Below are positions 12,186-24,305 of a stretch of DNA of 64,000 nucleotides, one piece after another. Source of the stretch: Branchiostoma floridae (Eukaryota > Chordata > Leptocardii > Amphioxiformes > Branchiostomatidae). Each line of letters begins with the position of its first letter. The stretch's first letter is position 1. The position numbers were made by a program, and so were the translations under genes. The stretch covers positions 8,011,825 through 8,075,824 of the forward strand of contig NC_049982.1 of NCBI RefSeq assembly GCF_000003815.2, read 5' to 3'. The notes beneath the pieces are model-generated. The model made no database searches, was not told the DNA's origin, and worked only from the letters and a program-made list of their open reading frames with translations.

Positions 12186-13734
12186 TTTACATCTCAGTAT
12201 TGCTATAGCAAACGTGATTGCGTACTAAAGATATTGGTCCGGAATCACAAACGAATAATCACAAAAGGAATTGACTCTAAAATGCCACAATAAACATCTA
12301 TATGACTTCATAACACCTACACAGGAAACCACATACATGTATTAGTGTAGAATCTTGTCATGAACTCACATTTTTATATAAGGTAACTTGACACTACATA
12401 CTACTAAATAGTATGATTCACGGCGTAAAAATGACTTTTCTTTCACGTGGGACGGTTCAATTAGAATATAAATAAGGCCTACAATTAGATCATTTGTCAG
12501 CCATGTTTGTCCAAATGGGAACTTTTTGTTAGGCTACCAAAAATAGGGAACTTCTCATGGCTTGCTTATGCGTTGTACATATACCGATTTTGGAAATGTG
12601 TAGAAACGTACCGCAACACATTTCGAATTTCAATGGAAATGGAGATTTTTAAATAGAGATTGTTTGCATTCAACTAGATTCCGATAATACGTACATTTAA
12701 ACTAAAATAATGCCTCCGATTACATTTAAAAATCCATGCAACCAAATGGGTAACACCTGAATATACAGCTGAAATAACTCTACATGGACGATTCACACGG
12801 TCTCTTTCTTCTTCTGTTTTTCAAGAAAAAATCTATCAGGTAAGGAATCATCAGTAATTGTGTAGTCTACATTCAACACTGATGGTTCCCACTAAGATGA
12901 ATTGACTGTGATGTTGTGCGAATTTTAGGACAGAGTGTTAACAATGTGCTAATAAAAATGGTAGGCTTAGAAATTCAGCAACTAAGAAGGTACAAAATTA
13001 ATATCTAATAATTTGAACTTGCTGGATAGACTATAAAATAGTGTTATTTTATACGCTTGTGGTTTGTAGAACGAAGTTTGTTAGAAGCACAAAGCGATAA
13101 AAAATGATCAGATTTTGACCTGCATGGATAGACACAATAACAGATAGATTTTACGTATGACCAGCCAGACATGTACTTTGTCTACACGTCATCAAATGGT
13201 ATGTAGTACGCAAATTAAAACGGATTTGACTTTGACTTTCAGAGGGCTACAGATGACACTTATGGAGACGGTGGTATGCAGAAGTAAATGAATACGATGT
13301 AAAAAAAAACCTCTCTTGTATATAGTATACATGTGTCTACACCGTAGCAAGTACCTCAAACATTTCATTATACTGTGTCATTGTATAGCGCGTACATGTA
13401 TGTAGACAAAAGGAGGCACCGTAAGGAGATTTATCGATGGTTTTGAGTACTTTATAATTACCTAACTGGTAACAGTCGGAACACACATACGTGAATCCAT
13501 TGTAATATCTGAAACAATTGAAAGTAGCAGCTGGGAAAGTGTGATGAATGATTGAACACAGACACTCGACAGCTGTATGACAACAGTGACAAATTCGGCA
13601 ATCGATACATTAATACTAGTCTTTTCTAGAATATAATTCTGAAAATATACGGAGGTAAATGTAATATTAAAATATACAAGTTAAGTTAAACGCTTCGGCC
13701 TGTTACAATTATACATTTTCTCATTTGAAGAGCG

Positions 13735-14010
13735 TTACATAGGTATTGCCTTAGGTATGTAAATATGGAGTCTGAAGTCGTAACCTAAGAGTATTGAAAA
13801 TATTTGTTTTTGTATTGCGTCTACTAGATTGAAAATGTTTGTTTCTGTAATGTGTGCACTAGATTTACATACGGTATCGACTACAGTATAGGCGGGACAT
13901 ACCAATAGAAAATGATTGTCATTTTCAATTTTTTTAAGATTTGGAGCCATAAAATGGCTACCTGTAGATTCCTTAAACAAACCCCAATCAGAATTCACAT
14001 CATCAATCAT
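13735..14010 (-). mobile_element. Possible decayed LINE C-terminal fragment
   Basis: The minus frame contains ENDNHFLLVCPAY, resembling the H-x4-C end of LINE zinc motifs, but the upstream CxxC pair is missing. It may be a relic or chance. The surrounding stretch 12190-14270 shows no other supported feature. Confidence 0.3.
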
Positions 14011-14277
14011 TACGCGTATGTTTGAGTTGGCAGACGTATATTAAAACTAGAGATGGTCTGATTGCTTTTTTTCTAAATTTAGATAACTGCGCTTGGATCT
14101 CACTATGGATCGGAATTGATCACCCGTAATAGTCCATAAGACGGTGGTATTTCTAGCTGTTTATAGTTGTCCTTTGTAGATCTCAATTCCAAAACGTACC
14201 ATATCTTATCTCAAACAGTTCCGTTTTGCACTGATTAAAGGGGAATACATTTTACACAGTTCAAATCACAAGCTTAC

Positions 14278-14906
14278 CTTCGGCGAGGGAGACGATGTCG
14301 CTTGTACGTTCCAGCTGCATTTTGCTTTTCCGCACATTTTCTATGTGACCTTCAACTTCTTGAAGACGATCCACCAATTTCATATCATGAAAACGTGGAA
14401 TAAGCCCCAAAAGGTCATGCCAACGCCTGCAAAAATCAATCCCTTCTATATTATTCTAATAATTTCTGTATCAGTATCTATATATCTAATCGCTGTTCGG
14501 CGTAACACACCAGCTTCGCAGGCGCCCGGCGCGTCATGATCAGCAGCTGGTTATATTACACCGAACGACCCGACAAGTTTTCACAATTCCCACCGAAAAC
14601 AAGTGTGTATGGTCTCGACCAAGAATATTCATATGGAGGAGGGATTTAGGCAAAATGTTGAATGTAATAAAACCTATATGCGAAAAAAAATGAAACAGAG
14701 GCATGCATATACTGAATCAAAAACAGATAGATAAATTGAACATTAGGTGATAGATATCAAAATGAAACTTACAGCTGATTAAAGACGTAAACAGTAGCGA
14801 CTGCATTTGTGTTATTTGCAGCTCCACACGACGTCTGTTGGCCACAAGTCTGGACAAAGATACATAGAGCCAAAACGACACACACATGTCTGTACGAACC
14901 CGCCAT
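14278..14906 (-). CDS. Signal-peptide exon plus helical exon; candidate 5' end of a secreted collagen-discoidin protein
   Basis: Exon 14773-14906 starts at ATG 14904-14906 and encodes a secretory signal (MAGSYRHVCVVLALCIFVQT) and a short Cys-containing segment with an N-glycosylation sequon (NNT), ending at a good donor, GTAAGT. Exon 14278-14426 follows with acceptor TTTTTGCAG and joins in frame through a split Leu codon to RWHDLLGLIPRFHDM and a 30-residue amphipathic helix (KLVDRLQEVEGHIENVRKSK...). It ends in phase 1 at GTAAGC. Phase 1 is what the collagen exon at 7921-8048 requires. Joined, the product would have 298 residues: signal, short coil, collagen, discoidin. The 6.2-kb intron would hold the elements at 8276-9394 and 10215-12185. 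The two exons themselves are well supported. The link to the collagen exon is inference. Confidence 0.6.
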
Positions 14907-14959
14907 GCCGCGGCTAAAATGTTTACTGGGCACAATAGCCTTTATTCTATAGCCCACAG

Positions 14960-15728
14960 ACTCATTATGTAAATACCTGCAGGATCAAAGAAGCGAAAAA
15001 AAAACATCACCCATTGAAGACCACTCGCTGTTACCGCCCCCTAATAAAGAACACGCGAATGACTTTTTTAAATACCAAGGATTTTGCTTTGAGAATTGCG
15101 TAACTGGTCACAGTCGGTCTCTTTTGAATCCCTTTGGGTTCTTCTCAAATGTAAATATTGTAAAAGGATAGGTGAAACATAGTAGCCTAGGTATCATCTG
15201 ATTTCTACCAGGATTCTTACTTTCGCTGCCCTGAAAAAAAATTGCAGTGCCGGGAGTATAAGGAGCCCGGTGAGTAACGTATGTTTGGGATATTCAACAA
15301 TATATAGTTGGTACCCATAGGCGCATGATGGGCTTGGAAACAAACCTGGTTTGAACAATACGCGAAACCAAACAAGAAGGGCGCATTATATTTCTTGGGC
15401 CCCAAGCTGCTTTCCTTGGTACTGAAGCACAACTTCCGGTTTTCTATCTCGTGTTATAAACTAGTTACGGTCGAGAAAGTTGGGTATAAGATAGCTCTTG
15501 TGCTCAGGAATAAGTTTGGGTCCCCTAGCGGCTAGTTTTGGAATAGAAGGGGCACGTTTGCAACTTCTAGAGTGGATAACTGAAGAGGGGAACCATATAA
15601 TTTTTTGGTATGTAGGTACCTTAGACAATGTTGCACGAAATAAAACACTAATCATGTCAAATTGAAGTAATTTTGCATAATTAATGAAAACATTCTACCG
15701 TATCAGTTTATATATATATATATATATA

Positions 15729-15772
<44 letters not shown>

Positions 15773-17870
15773 TTGTCTTGGACATGGTATGGTCTTGACA
15801 TTTGGGTGGTAGAAAGCTTTTAGGGCCATGACAAGTTGGGTCAAGATTCAGCCTCCTAACATTTAATTTTGGAACTGCAGGGGCGTTTTTGTTATGACAT
15901 TCTAAACAGGATAACTGCAGAGAGGTAGGACAGATTCCCATCATTTAGGCATGCAGGTAGCCTAGACAAAGATGTTCATAATGATTTACATGTTATGCAA
16001 ATGATGACTTAATTTTTGGTGATTAATGAGGAAATTCTATAATTCCATTGTTTTCAATAACTGGACTTCAATAAATGTAACGTATCTAAATTATCATAGG
16101 TGTAACATAGGCTGATACCAATATGCAAATGTAGACCTGTTTTTCATAATATATGCAAAAAAGTCAAAACCGCTTTATGATTGATGATGGGAATTTTATA
16201 CTTGTGACATGCGTATGTTGTCAATGATGAACATCACCATGCAACTATCATGTAAATGGGTAATTCATTTGCATAAGATTTTTAAAAGCTCGTAATTTTT
16301 CCTGGAGGTATGATGTCATCGAACTCTAGTTTGATAAGGTAACTACAGAACATTGAGTATCTTAAACAGCGAACGCTGGAGTCTAGTTCATTCCAATGAC
16401 TTACGCAGTGCGGGACAAAGGATTTACTAAGTCTATCAGTTAAATATCTAGAAAGACTGAAATTGAGTTTGATTTATTTCTCCAGGGGGAAGTCGAGAAG
16501 ATACTCCCGTGTTAGGCCATTGACTAGTTTATAGAATAACAACTAGAGTTCCACGACCCCATACCTTCGCCAAATGACTTTAACCTTTACAACTAGTGTT
16601 TGAATTGTGCAAATAAGATCCTAATTTGTATAAATAGTATTCGTTAATCATCTCTTCAATCCAGTTACACAATATGTTAAGAAAGAATGGTTTAACCGCA
16701 TTTTCTGATACTTAATGCAAATGAGGTCCTCATTTGTATGCAAATGATGTCCCCATTTGCATAATAGAGATCAATGATGTTCACCTGTTCATAACTCCCA
16801 AATGCCCCAAGTAAGAAATTCCTGTCATTTACCACAATAGGATTATAGCATTTTCTCATTGATTATGCTAATTGGGTCTTCATTTGCATAATGCTCATCT
16901 ATCAATATCTTCTTCTCTTACTCATTTACCAAAGTTACCAATGTTGCAATAGTCCTATAATGGAACGGAGCGGGTTTAGACGATTTCCTCATCAATTATG
17001 CAAATAAGATTTCAATTTGCATAATAAATAGTTAACTATATGAAGCATCACTTGAGCTATCTACATACCAAAAATTGTGACGATCCGTTAATCCCTTCTT
17101 GAGTTATTCCCTTTAAAAATCTGACACTATCCGGCCCCTGCAGTTCCAAAACAAGCCGCTAGGGGACCCAAAACTACACCACTTACTCTCTACCCCAAGA
17201 GCTATCTACCACTCAAAAATCATGACCACAGCATATCCAAAACTCGAGATATCAAACGCGGAAGTTAAACTGCAGTACCATAACAAGCCACTAGGGAGCC
17301 CAAAATCTAATCATTTTTAGGTATCTTCAAGACCTACCCACATACCAAATATCAATACAATCCATCCAGGGGTTCTTGAGTTATGCTGGTCTTCTACACA
17401 CACAAACACACACACACACACACACAAACGCTACCCAAAATATAACCTTCTCGGCGAAGGTAATATTGGCAAGGAACATTTGTCTGAACACAGACTGCTG
17501 TTTATCAACTGCTGACGTATGCACAGGTGGCATTGAACATTGGGCTGCTCCTGCCGCTGGGGCCGGAAATAACGAGGAACAAGTTGAACGTTCTTGCTGG
17601 AAAGCGAGACGGTGTGCAGATGGAACGGTTCAACCCATAACTACAGAATATGTACGCACATTTGAAATACGACGGTAACAGGAAGAGTCACGGTTGGATT
17701 ACTGGAATGTCTTTTATTAAGTCAAATACACAGTTTATAGCAAGCTGACATCAGTTGGTGGACGTCATTGCCTGCAGATGTCACGTTATCAGCGTCGCAA
17801 GATACGAAAACATTGATGGAGGGGGTGGTGGGGGTGTCAGGTGTATCTTACATCTGTACTCCCGCAGTCA
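14960..17870. other. Gene-free stretch with diverged repeats
   Basis: Includes a TA microsatellite (15709-15768), a CA microsatellite (17396-17428) and repeat blocks that recur inverted, for example GGGTCCCCTAGCGGC near 15520 and its complement near 17160. Right of 17460 there is sequence shared with receptor flanks (compare 1740-1930). No gene was supported. Confidence 0.5.
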
Positions 17871-18600
17871 TTTTAAGGTGTACAGAAATGTTGAAATTAA
17901 AGAGTCCATATGTATGTGGAACAGTCTGCTTTATTTCTGGCTATAAATGCCTGATAGGTTCTGAGTGCACAAATAAAGTAGCTACATTTGTATCTCATCA
18001 TCTCCTTGTTTGCATGCATTAGTCATAATTTCTCCACGACTAAAGACAGTGTAGTAACTAGGAACAGACAGCAACACCAGAATATAAAAACAAGGAATGT
18101 AGTCATCCTTCTTTACATCATGAAGCCTTTGACATCTTCATCAAGCCAGTACAAAGTACACACCGGCTACACTACAAAAGTGTACTGCTGTAATCACCAA
18201 GACATGATTATTGATATGGAATTGGCTGAATATTATTGTCACAAGCTTGAAATGGGTAAACCTAGAGACCTGAAGTAACTATTGCCTATTGGTGGAGCCA
18301 TGACTCATTACATGCTACTTCTAAACCCAGCTAAGTCACCTCAAATAATGCAAACAAACACCAAGACAAACAGACCTAAAACAACGTCTCCATTTTTACT
18401 TAGATGATTAGCTATTAAAGATAAAAAAACAACAATGTAAAGAAGGTACATCATTCTATTTTCTGTGTACAAAAAACTAATTCCATGTACAAAAGGACTG
18501 GTGCATTCAAAGAGGAAAGAATCACTGTCTGCTGAACTGGCAGTTTTGTTAGTGAAAAAATAAACATTTCGACATTCAATTACAACATTGTAGCACAAAC

Positions 18601-21600
18601 CTTCCCTGCTTGAAAACATCTTCCTGGGAGGTGCATATGTCGTTGCACGTCTGACCGTCCCCGAAACGACTACAATCCCGACGGATGGCGAAGATGTATG
18701 CTCCTCGGTCGGTGACCGCTGTACAGATGCTCTGTGCCAGCATATCACGGTAGTTGTGGTCTGGTTGAGGAAACGTAGAGAAAATGTGGAAGGTGCAAAT
18801 ATAGACAGTAAATCATTCAATATCCATTCAAAGTGTGGAATATCCATAAGCATGGCAACTTAAGCGTGTAGATGGAACAGTACAACACATGTACTGAAAA
18901 TGATTTTGACTACCTACTCCTAGCCTGTTTGCTACATGTATACATGTATACACCTATATCTGAAGTATTTACAAAGCAGCACAAATGTTGAAGTGTATAT
19001 AGACCATGATGCTGTGAACGAGAGCAGGACGCATATGTGGTTACAAATTTAAATATGCAACTTACTCGATCCATTTACTCCAGGTGGTCCGGGTGGGCCC
19101 TCTGGTCCAGGAGGACCCTAGGGACATTTGTGATTAGCTGTAATTTTTCTTTCTTCAAAAAACTCTACATTTACAAATATGTCAGAGAGCACTAGTTGAT
19201 TTATACGGCAGATGATGATGGCGATGCATGGGTCATGCATGTGCTGCTCAAAGTTTGCCAAAATGTGACGCCAAAACAAACTACAGAATTTCAGACCTTC
19301 TTAAGAGCTGTTTTTGACAATATAGATTTTATATTCAATTTTTGCTTCTTGGATTTGGAAACCACAATGGCAACGGGTCACAATGATCATAAAACAACTC
19401 CGCCCAATGTTCAATAATACACAAACCTATGATTAAAATTATGTTTTTTACAGAACGCTTACACAAAAATGTCCTACCTGTTCGCAAGACGGCTCCCCAC
19501 ACCCTCCACATCCGCACGGAGGCCCGGGCGGCCCGGGAACACCATCACGGCCGTCCCGCCCGTCTCGTCCGGCCGGTCCTTCAGGACAGCGGAAGGGACC
19601 TGCTAAATTTGAATATCTACACTGTTTATCATTAGCGACAAAAGGATATTGATGAAAGTGCGTTTCATGTCGCCACTTTTTAACAAAATGAAAGTACAAA
19701 TGTACGTACGGAGACCTGAGGGTCTACGTCGACGAGCAATTAAACTTAACGAAAACGTAACATAAAAATTTTCCGATACTGCAATAGAAAACGTAACACA
19801 ACACAACAACTATATATCGTGAATTTGACACAAGACGTATGTCAAGTACAGTGCAAGTGTGCTGACAGTGCAAGCTTCGAGTCTAAGAACGCGAAAATTG
19901 TGAATAATGACAAAAAGAAATGTTACATAAACACGCACTTTCAACGGAATCGTTGGATCGCCTGTACCTCCGCAAGGTGGCGTTGTGTTCAGGGACACCG
20001 TCAACTTGGTTCGACTTTATAAAAAAAAGCAGATTTAGGCTTTTTGTTTAGCTGCTTGTCTTGGCTCTTGAATGTTCCTAATTGCTATAACATCTCAAGA
20101 AGGCAATAAAACAGGGAACCATTGGCCTAAACATTTGCCGCAAACCACGTTACATCCGCTGTATGTTGATAGCATTTCAGACACACAAGAACACTAGAAA
20201 GGCCGACATTTGCTTGAGAGCAAATACAGCATATTTCAGCCATCTCCCTCCCCATGCAACAGTAGACAGTTCTAAAATCACCCATGTGTGAAAACGGAAC
20301 ACTTCTGCTTAAAAATCACTTTTACTAAGCACAGTTTAGTCCAAAAAGGAATCTTAAAGAAATACCCCGTGCAAGAATGGACTCTTTCAGTGCACCCCAT
20401 TGGAGCTTTCACAATAGACCAGTCTAGAAATGCTCCCGCTGAAAACATGGCCTTTGAATCAGAAACCCAGTCCAAAATTAGACTCAGCAAAAGAGTCCCC
20501 CCGTGCATGAAAAGGTAAAATAGACCAGTCTAAAAACACTTCAATCTGCTAAAAATAAAATTTTGAATCATCACCCATCCATCCTGAATTTGAAAAAATC
20601 CCCCTCCGTCCAAGAATGGACACTTCCTGTGATACCCCTATGTAAAATGGACCAGTGCAAAAATACATCCTCTAAAATAGGACTTTGACATAGTCATGAA
20701 GTCCAAAAATTATTCCTTTTGTAAGAATGCCCCCCTCCGTGCAAGAATGGACTATTCCATCATATCCCATGTAAAATTGCAAAATAGACCAGTCCAAAAA
20801 TACTCCCACTAAAAGACTTTACATAATCATTGGTCCAAATATGAATTTAAAAATAAAAATTAACCCCTCCGTGCAGGAATGGACTCTTCCAGATATATAC
20901 AGGCTCGCTGATTGGCTGCCGTAACCTACTCAGAATATTAAATCAGCCTACACGAATGGTTGCCAAATAGGTCTTGTATAGACATGTACACGTGCAGTCT
21001 GCAGGTGGAGGGTCAACGACCTTGAGGTCATTGACCTCTCTGGCCATTTGAAAATGACCACAAAATCCCAAAATATATCATTTTGAAGTGATTTATGCCA
21101 AAAATTATACATAGGTCATTTGGATAAATATCAAGAGCACCCCTTTACCAAATTTCAGGTCATTTGGTTGTGAAACGGGGGTACAGGAGCCAAAAATGTC
21201 CTATTTTTGACAAAAAATGGCCAAAAAATCGCAAAATTAAGCATTTTGTTGTACTGTATGCCCAATTGTTGTTGAATCCATGTGCGCATATGTAAAGGGC
21301 ACTCCTATACAAAAATTTAGGTCATTTGGTTGTGAAACGAGGGTACAGGAGCCAAAAATGTCCTTTTTTGTAAAAAAAATGACCAAAAGTCACAAAATTA
21401 AGCAATTTCTTGTACCATATGCCAAAACTGTTATTGAATCTATGTGGGCATATTATTAAAGCATCTCTTTACCAAATTTTAGGTCATTCGACTGTAATAC
21501 CAGGGTACAGGGAGCCAAAATATACATAAAAATTGCCAAAAACCTCAATAAAATCATTTTAAAGGCAGATATGAAAAAAATGAAAAAAACGTCTAAGGGT

Positions 21601-22399
21601 ATTAGCCCACTCTACCTTTGTGCGAAATTTCAGGTCATTCGGTCCAGGAACGACAGAGATAACGTGTTCCGAAGATTTGACAGGAGAAAGAAGAAAGAAG
21701 AAACATTACGAATACAATATATTTCACCATACCTATGGTATGGCTGAAATATAAAAATCTCTATTTTCTTCTAACTACAGACCTAATGCCGAGATGTTAA
21801 GGCTAAGAAGCCAGTGTTGTTATGGGGTTAACAGGGGCATATTCACGGTTCATTGAACTTACAGCCATGTACTGTCAGATTTTACTTGCGTGTTGTAGCA
21901 AGCCACTGGCAAAAAATACCTCTCGAAAGTTGTGTTCCTCAGCATGCCCGAGTTGGACCTTGGTTTCCAGCACAGCCAGTCTCTCCCTCAAAGCCGCCCC
22001 GTCAGCTTTCTCCTTCTGTAACTCCGCACGTTCGCTGTCTAGTTGAGTCTTCAGGGACGACAGTTGGATTTTCAGGGCCGTTATTTCCTCCTTGTGCGAG
22101 AACGCTTCCTCCTTGTCTCCAGTAGCGGCGCTTTACTTGATCTCCATGGCCAAGGTACGATCCTTCAGCGTCAGGATCTGATCTTTCAGTTGAGACACTT
22201 CTTGGGAGCAGTGAGACACGTCTTGCGAGGACTTCTCACGGACATGCTTAACTTCGTGAGCGAGGAAGACGAGGGCCGCCACCACCAGCACCCCCGCTCC
22301 GGCCGCCACGGCCACCGTCACCGGTCGGGCCGCGCCGGATCGGTCTCGGCGGGCCCGGCCGGCAACTTCGCTTACGTGAAGAAGCTTCTCAGAGCTCAT
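18601..22399 (-). pseudogene. Broken type 2 receptor gene (collagen plus Cys-rich domain)
   Basis: Recognisable exons: exon 1 21920-22399, linker 19939-20014, collagen 19478-19599, second collagen 19066-19117, first Cys-domain exon 18601-18760. Four lesions are visible. Exon 1 has an in-frame TAA at 22133-22135, where other copies read CAAGAC after MEIK. The linker lacks its first three codons. The collagen exon reads FRCPEG where others have FRGPEG, breaking the Gly-X-Y register. The terminal exon encoding CGPNYCCCRVR is absent: downstream of 18600 is type 1 3'UTR sequence (compare 2480-2650). If translated, the nonsense codon would leave the anchor and a short stalk of about 88 residues. 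The RYRR furin-type site persists in the linker. Confidence 0.8.
21080..21640. repeat. Diverged tandem repeats of about 165 bp in intron 1
   Basis: The phrase GGTCATTTGGTTGTGAAACG, followed by GGGTACAGGAGCC, recurs near 21160, 21322 and, diverged, near 21482. It sits in intron 1 of the type 2 pseudogene. The block 20280-20900 also repeats a phrase like GTGCAAGAATGGAC. Neither looks coding. Confidence 0.55.
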
Positions 22400-22628
22400 C
22401 GTCAGCTTGTGTCGACAACAGACTAACAGAGAGAGGACAAATCTATAACGTCCCTTTCTGTTGCCCGAGAGCACTTCCACCCTTCAACAGTCGGGACTTG
22501 AAGTAAGAAAATATACCCTGTAAGAAGAATGCGTAATTTACAGCAACGTTAACGTTTCAGAGTACAGAAGCATTGATTGGTTGAGGTGTACAAGTGGTGT
22601 GATCTCCCAACAATGCCACCTTTGCACT

Positions 22629-22636
22629 TGACGTCA
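22629..22636. promoter_or_regulatory. CRE-like palindrome TGACGTCA upstream of exon 1
   Basis: A perfect TGACGTCA lies 230 bases upstream of the exon 1 ATG, in a flank that also carries an inverted CCAAT box (ATTGGTTG near 22575). The gene at 51669-54895 has the same site at 55148-55155. Function is inferred from the motif only. Confidence 0.35.
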
Positions 22637-22977
22637 CAACGTCAACACGGCAGCAGTTGGTAAACAGCTGTGTCTTTTGTTCAGACGAATGTTCCACACC
22701 AACAGTCCGAAAGGAAGGAACGGGGAAACGTAACCTTTTCTTTTCCGTGAAACAAAGTGAGAAAGTGTTTGTTTTGTAAAGAGCTGGTGTAGTCGCTCTC
22801 ATGGTCATTCACATCGACCCTACATATAAAAACATGAAACTCCGTTGTTCATTTTTTTAGTTAACCGCTTCGGAATGATGATGTGATGTAAACATAATAG
22901 ACAATGCGTTTATGTAAAACTGCAGCTGTACAGAAATGTTGCAATAAAAGAGTCTATATGTATGTGAAACAGTATGC

Positions 22978-22983
22978 TTTATT
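22978..22983 (-). terminator. Probable polyadenylation signal for the gene at 24306
   Basis: AATAAA on the complement in the conserved type 1 3'UTR block, 1.3 kb past the stop codon. The stretch between is 3'UTR plus the element at 23479-23912. Confidence 0.5.
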
Positions 22984-23478
22984 TCTGACTTTAAATGCCT
23001 GATAGGCTCTGAGTACACAAATGAAGTAGAGACATTTGTATTTTATCATCTCCTTGTTTGCATATATTAGTCAAAATATCTCCACGACTAAAGACAGTGT
23101 AGTAATTAAGGACAGCAACACCAGCATACAAAAACAATGAATTTTGTAATCCTTCTTAACATCACGAAGTCATTGACATCTTTATCAAGCCAGTACACAG
23201 ATCACATGGCTACAATATAAATGTGTAATGCTGTGCAGCTGTAATCACCAGGACACGGTAAATTAGCTGTACGTTGTTCTCACAACTACAGACCTGAAGT
23301 AACTGTTGGTAGAGGAACTTCCTTCTTGGCTTTTCTCATTAAATCAATTATCATTAAAGAAAATTCAATGATAGAATCATTACGTGCCACTTCTGAATTT
23401 CTTGTAAATAGAGTTAAATTAGAGTAAAAGAAGAAAACTGGTGTTTCACTTCAAACTACGAAGCAGATACATGTACAT

Positions 23479-23912
23479 TAGGGCTGGGTATCGGTATAGT
23501 GTACCGGTACAAAACCGGTTTTTCTTATTGGACCGGTCCAGAAAAAACGGACCTGAAAAAATTAGGTGGACCGGATGTTGGACCGATTAGAAAATTAACA
23601 GATTATTTTATCAGGCATTCACACGTTTTGGCGCTTGCAGGTGGAAGAAAATAACAAGAGTGAAGTAGAATAGAGTTTATAGTAAATTTCTACCACGTTT
23701 TACAGCCAATCGTACAGGTGCAGTAAGCGTTGAAGGATTTTAAAACGCTAGTGTAAGTCTAATACTCCACCAAATAGATCTCTTTGTAGTGAAATGGACC
23801 ATTGGTATGAGTCATACTGCATCAGGTCCAGGTTCAGGTCCGGACCTGGACCTAATCCTTTGGACCTGAACCGGACCTGGACCTGAATTTTCTGTACCGG
23901 TACCCAGCCCTA
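23479..23912. mobile_element. hAT-like non-autonomous element with 8-bp target duplication
   Basis: The element begins TAGGGCTGGGTATCGGTA and ends TACCGGTACCCAGCCCTA, forming inverted ends. It is flanked by ATGTACAT at 23471-23478 and 23913-23920, an 8-bp duplication. The paralogous site near 57120 (CAGATACATGTACATTATGT) is empty. It has no coding capacity. It lies in the 3'UTR of the gene at 24306-28002. Confidence 0.85.
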
Positions 23913-24305
23913 ATGTACATGTATCCTGTTATGTGCAAATCTGTGCTTTGGAAATCTCCAGTCTTCATGCTGCGTCTAGTCACCGGTGCAGTCCCTACAG
24001 AGGAGAACAAAAATGATTTGTTGTAGAGTTGTATATCAGTTAATGCACAATGAAAATCGTCACTGATGCCTTTACTTTTACATTTCGCTATGCGTGTGTT
24101 GTTCACTTTGTCATAGGTCATCAAGTTTCCTTGCTGTTTCTGTACCAGGGTTTATTTTTACAGGAAGGGGTTGCTTGAGCCTCGTCGAACAGTGGACCCC
24201 AATTTCATGTTTTTTTTTTTCTGAAAGGTGAGGTACCCTTTCCCGGATCTATTGAAAATCACCTTATGTGAAGTCACATGGAAAGAGAAAACTCCAGTAG
24301 TGTAC

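Noticed and set aside
18341-18853. 170-residue minus frame with many His/Ser/Pro over the Cys-domain exon (also 30216-30575)
   Set aside because: Wrong frame. The phase-consistent frame gives the Cys-rich domain LAQSICTAV...QTCNDICTS between proper splice sites.
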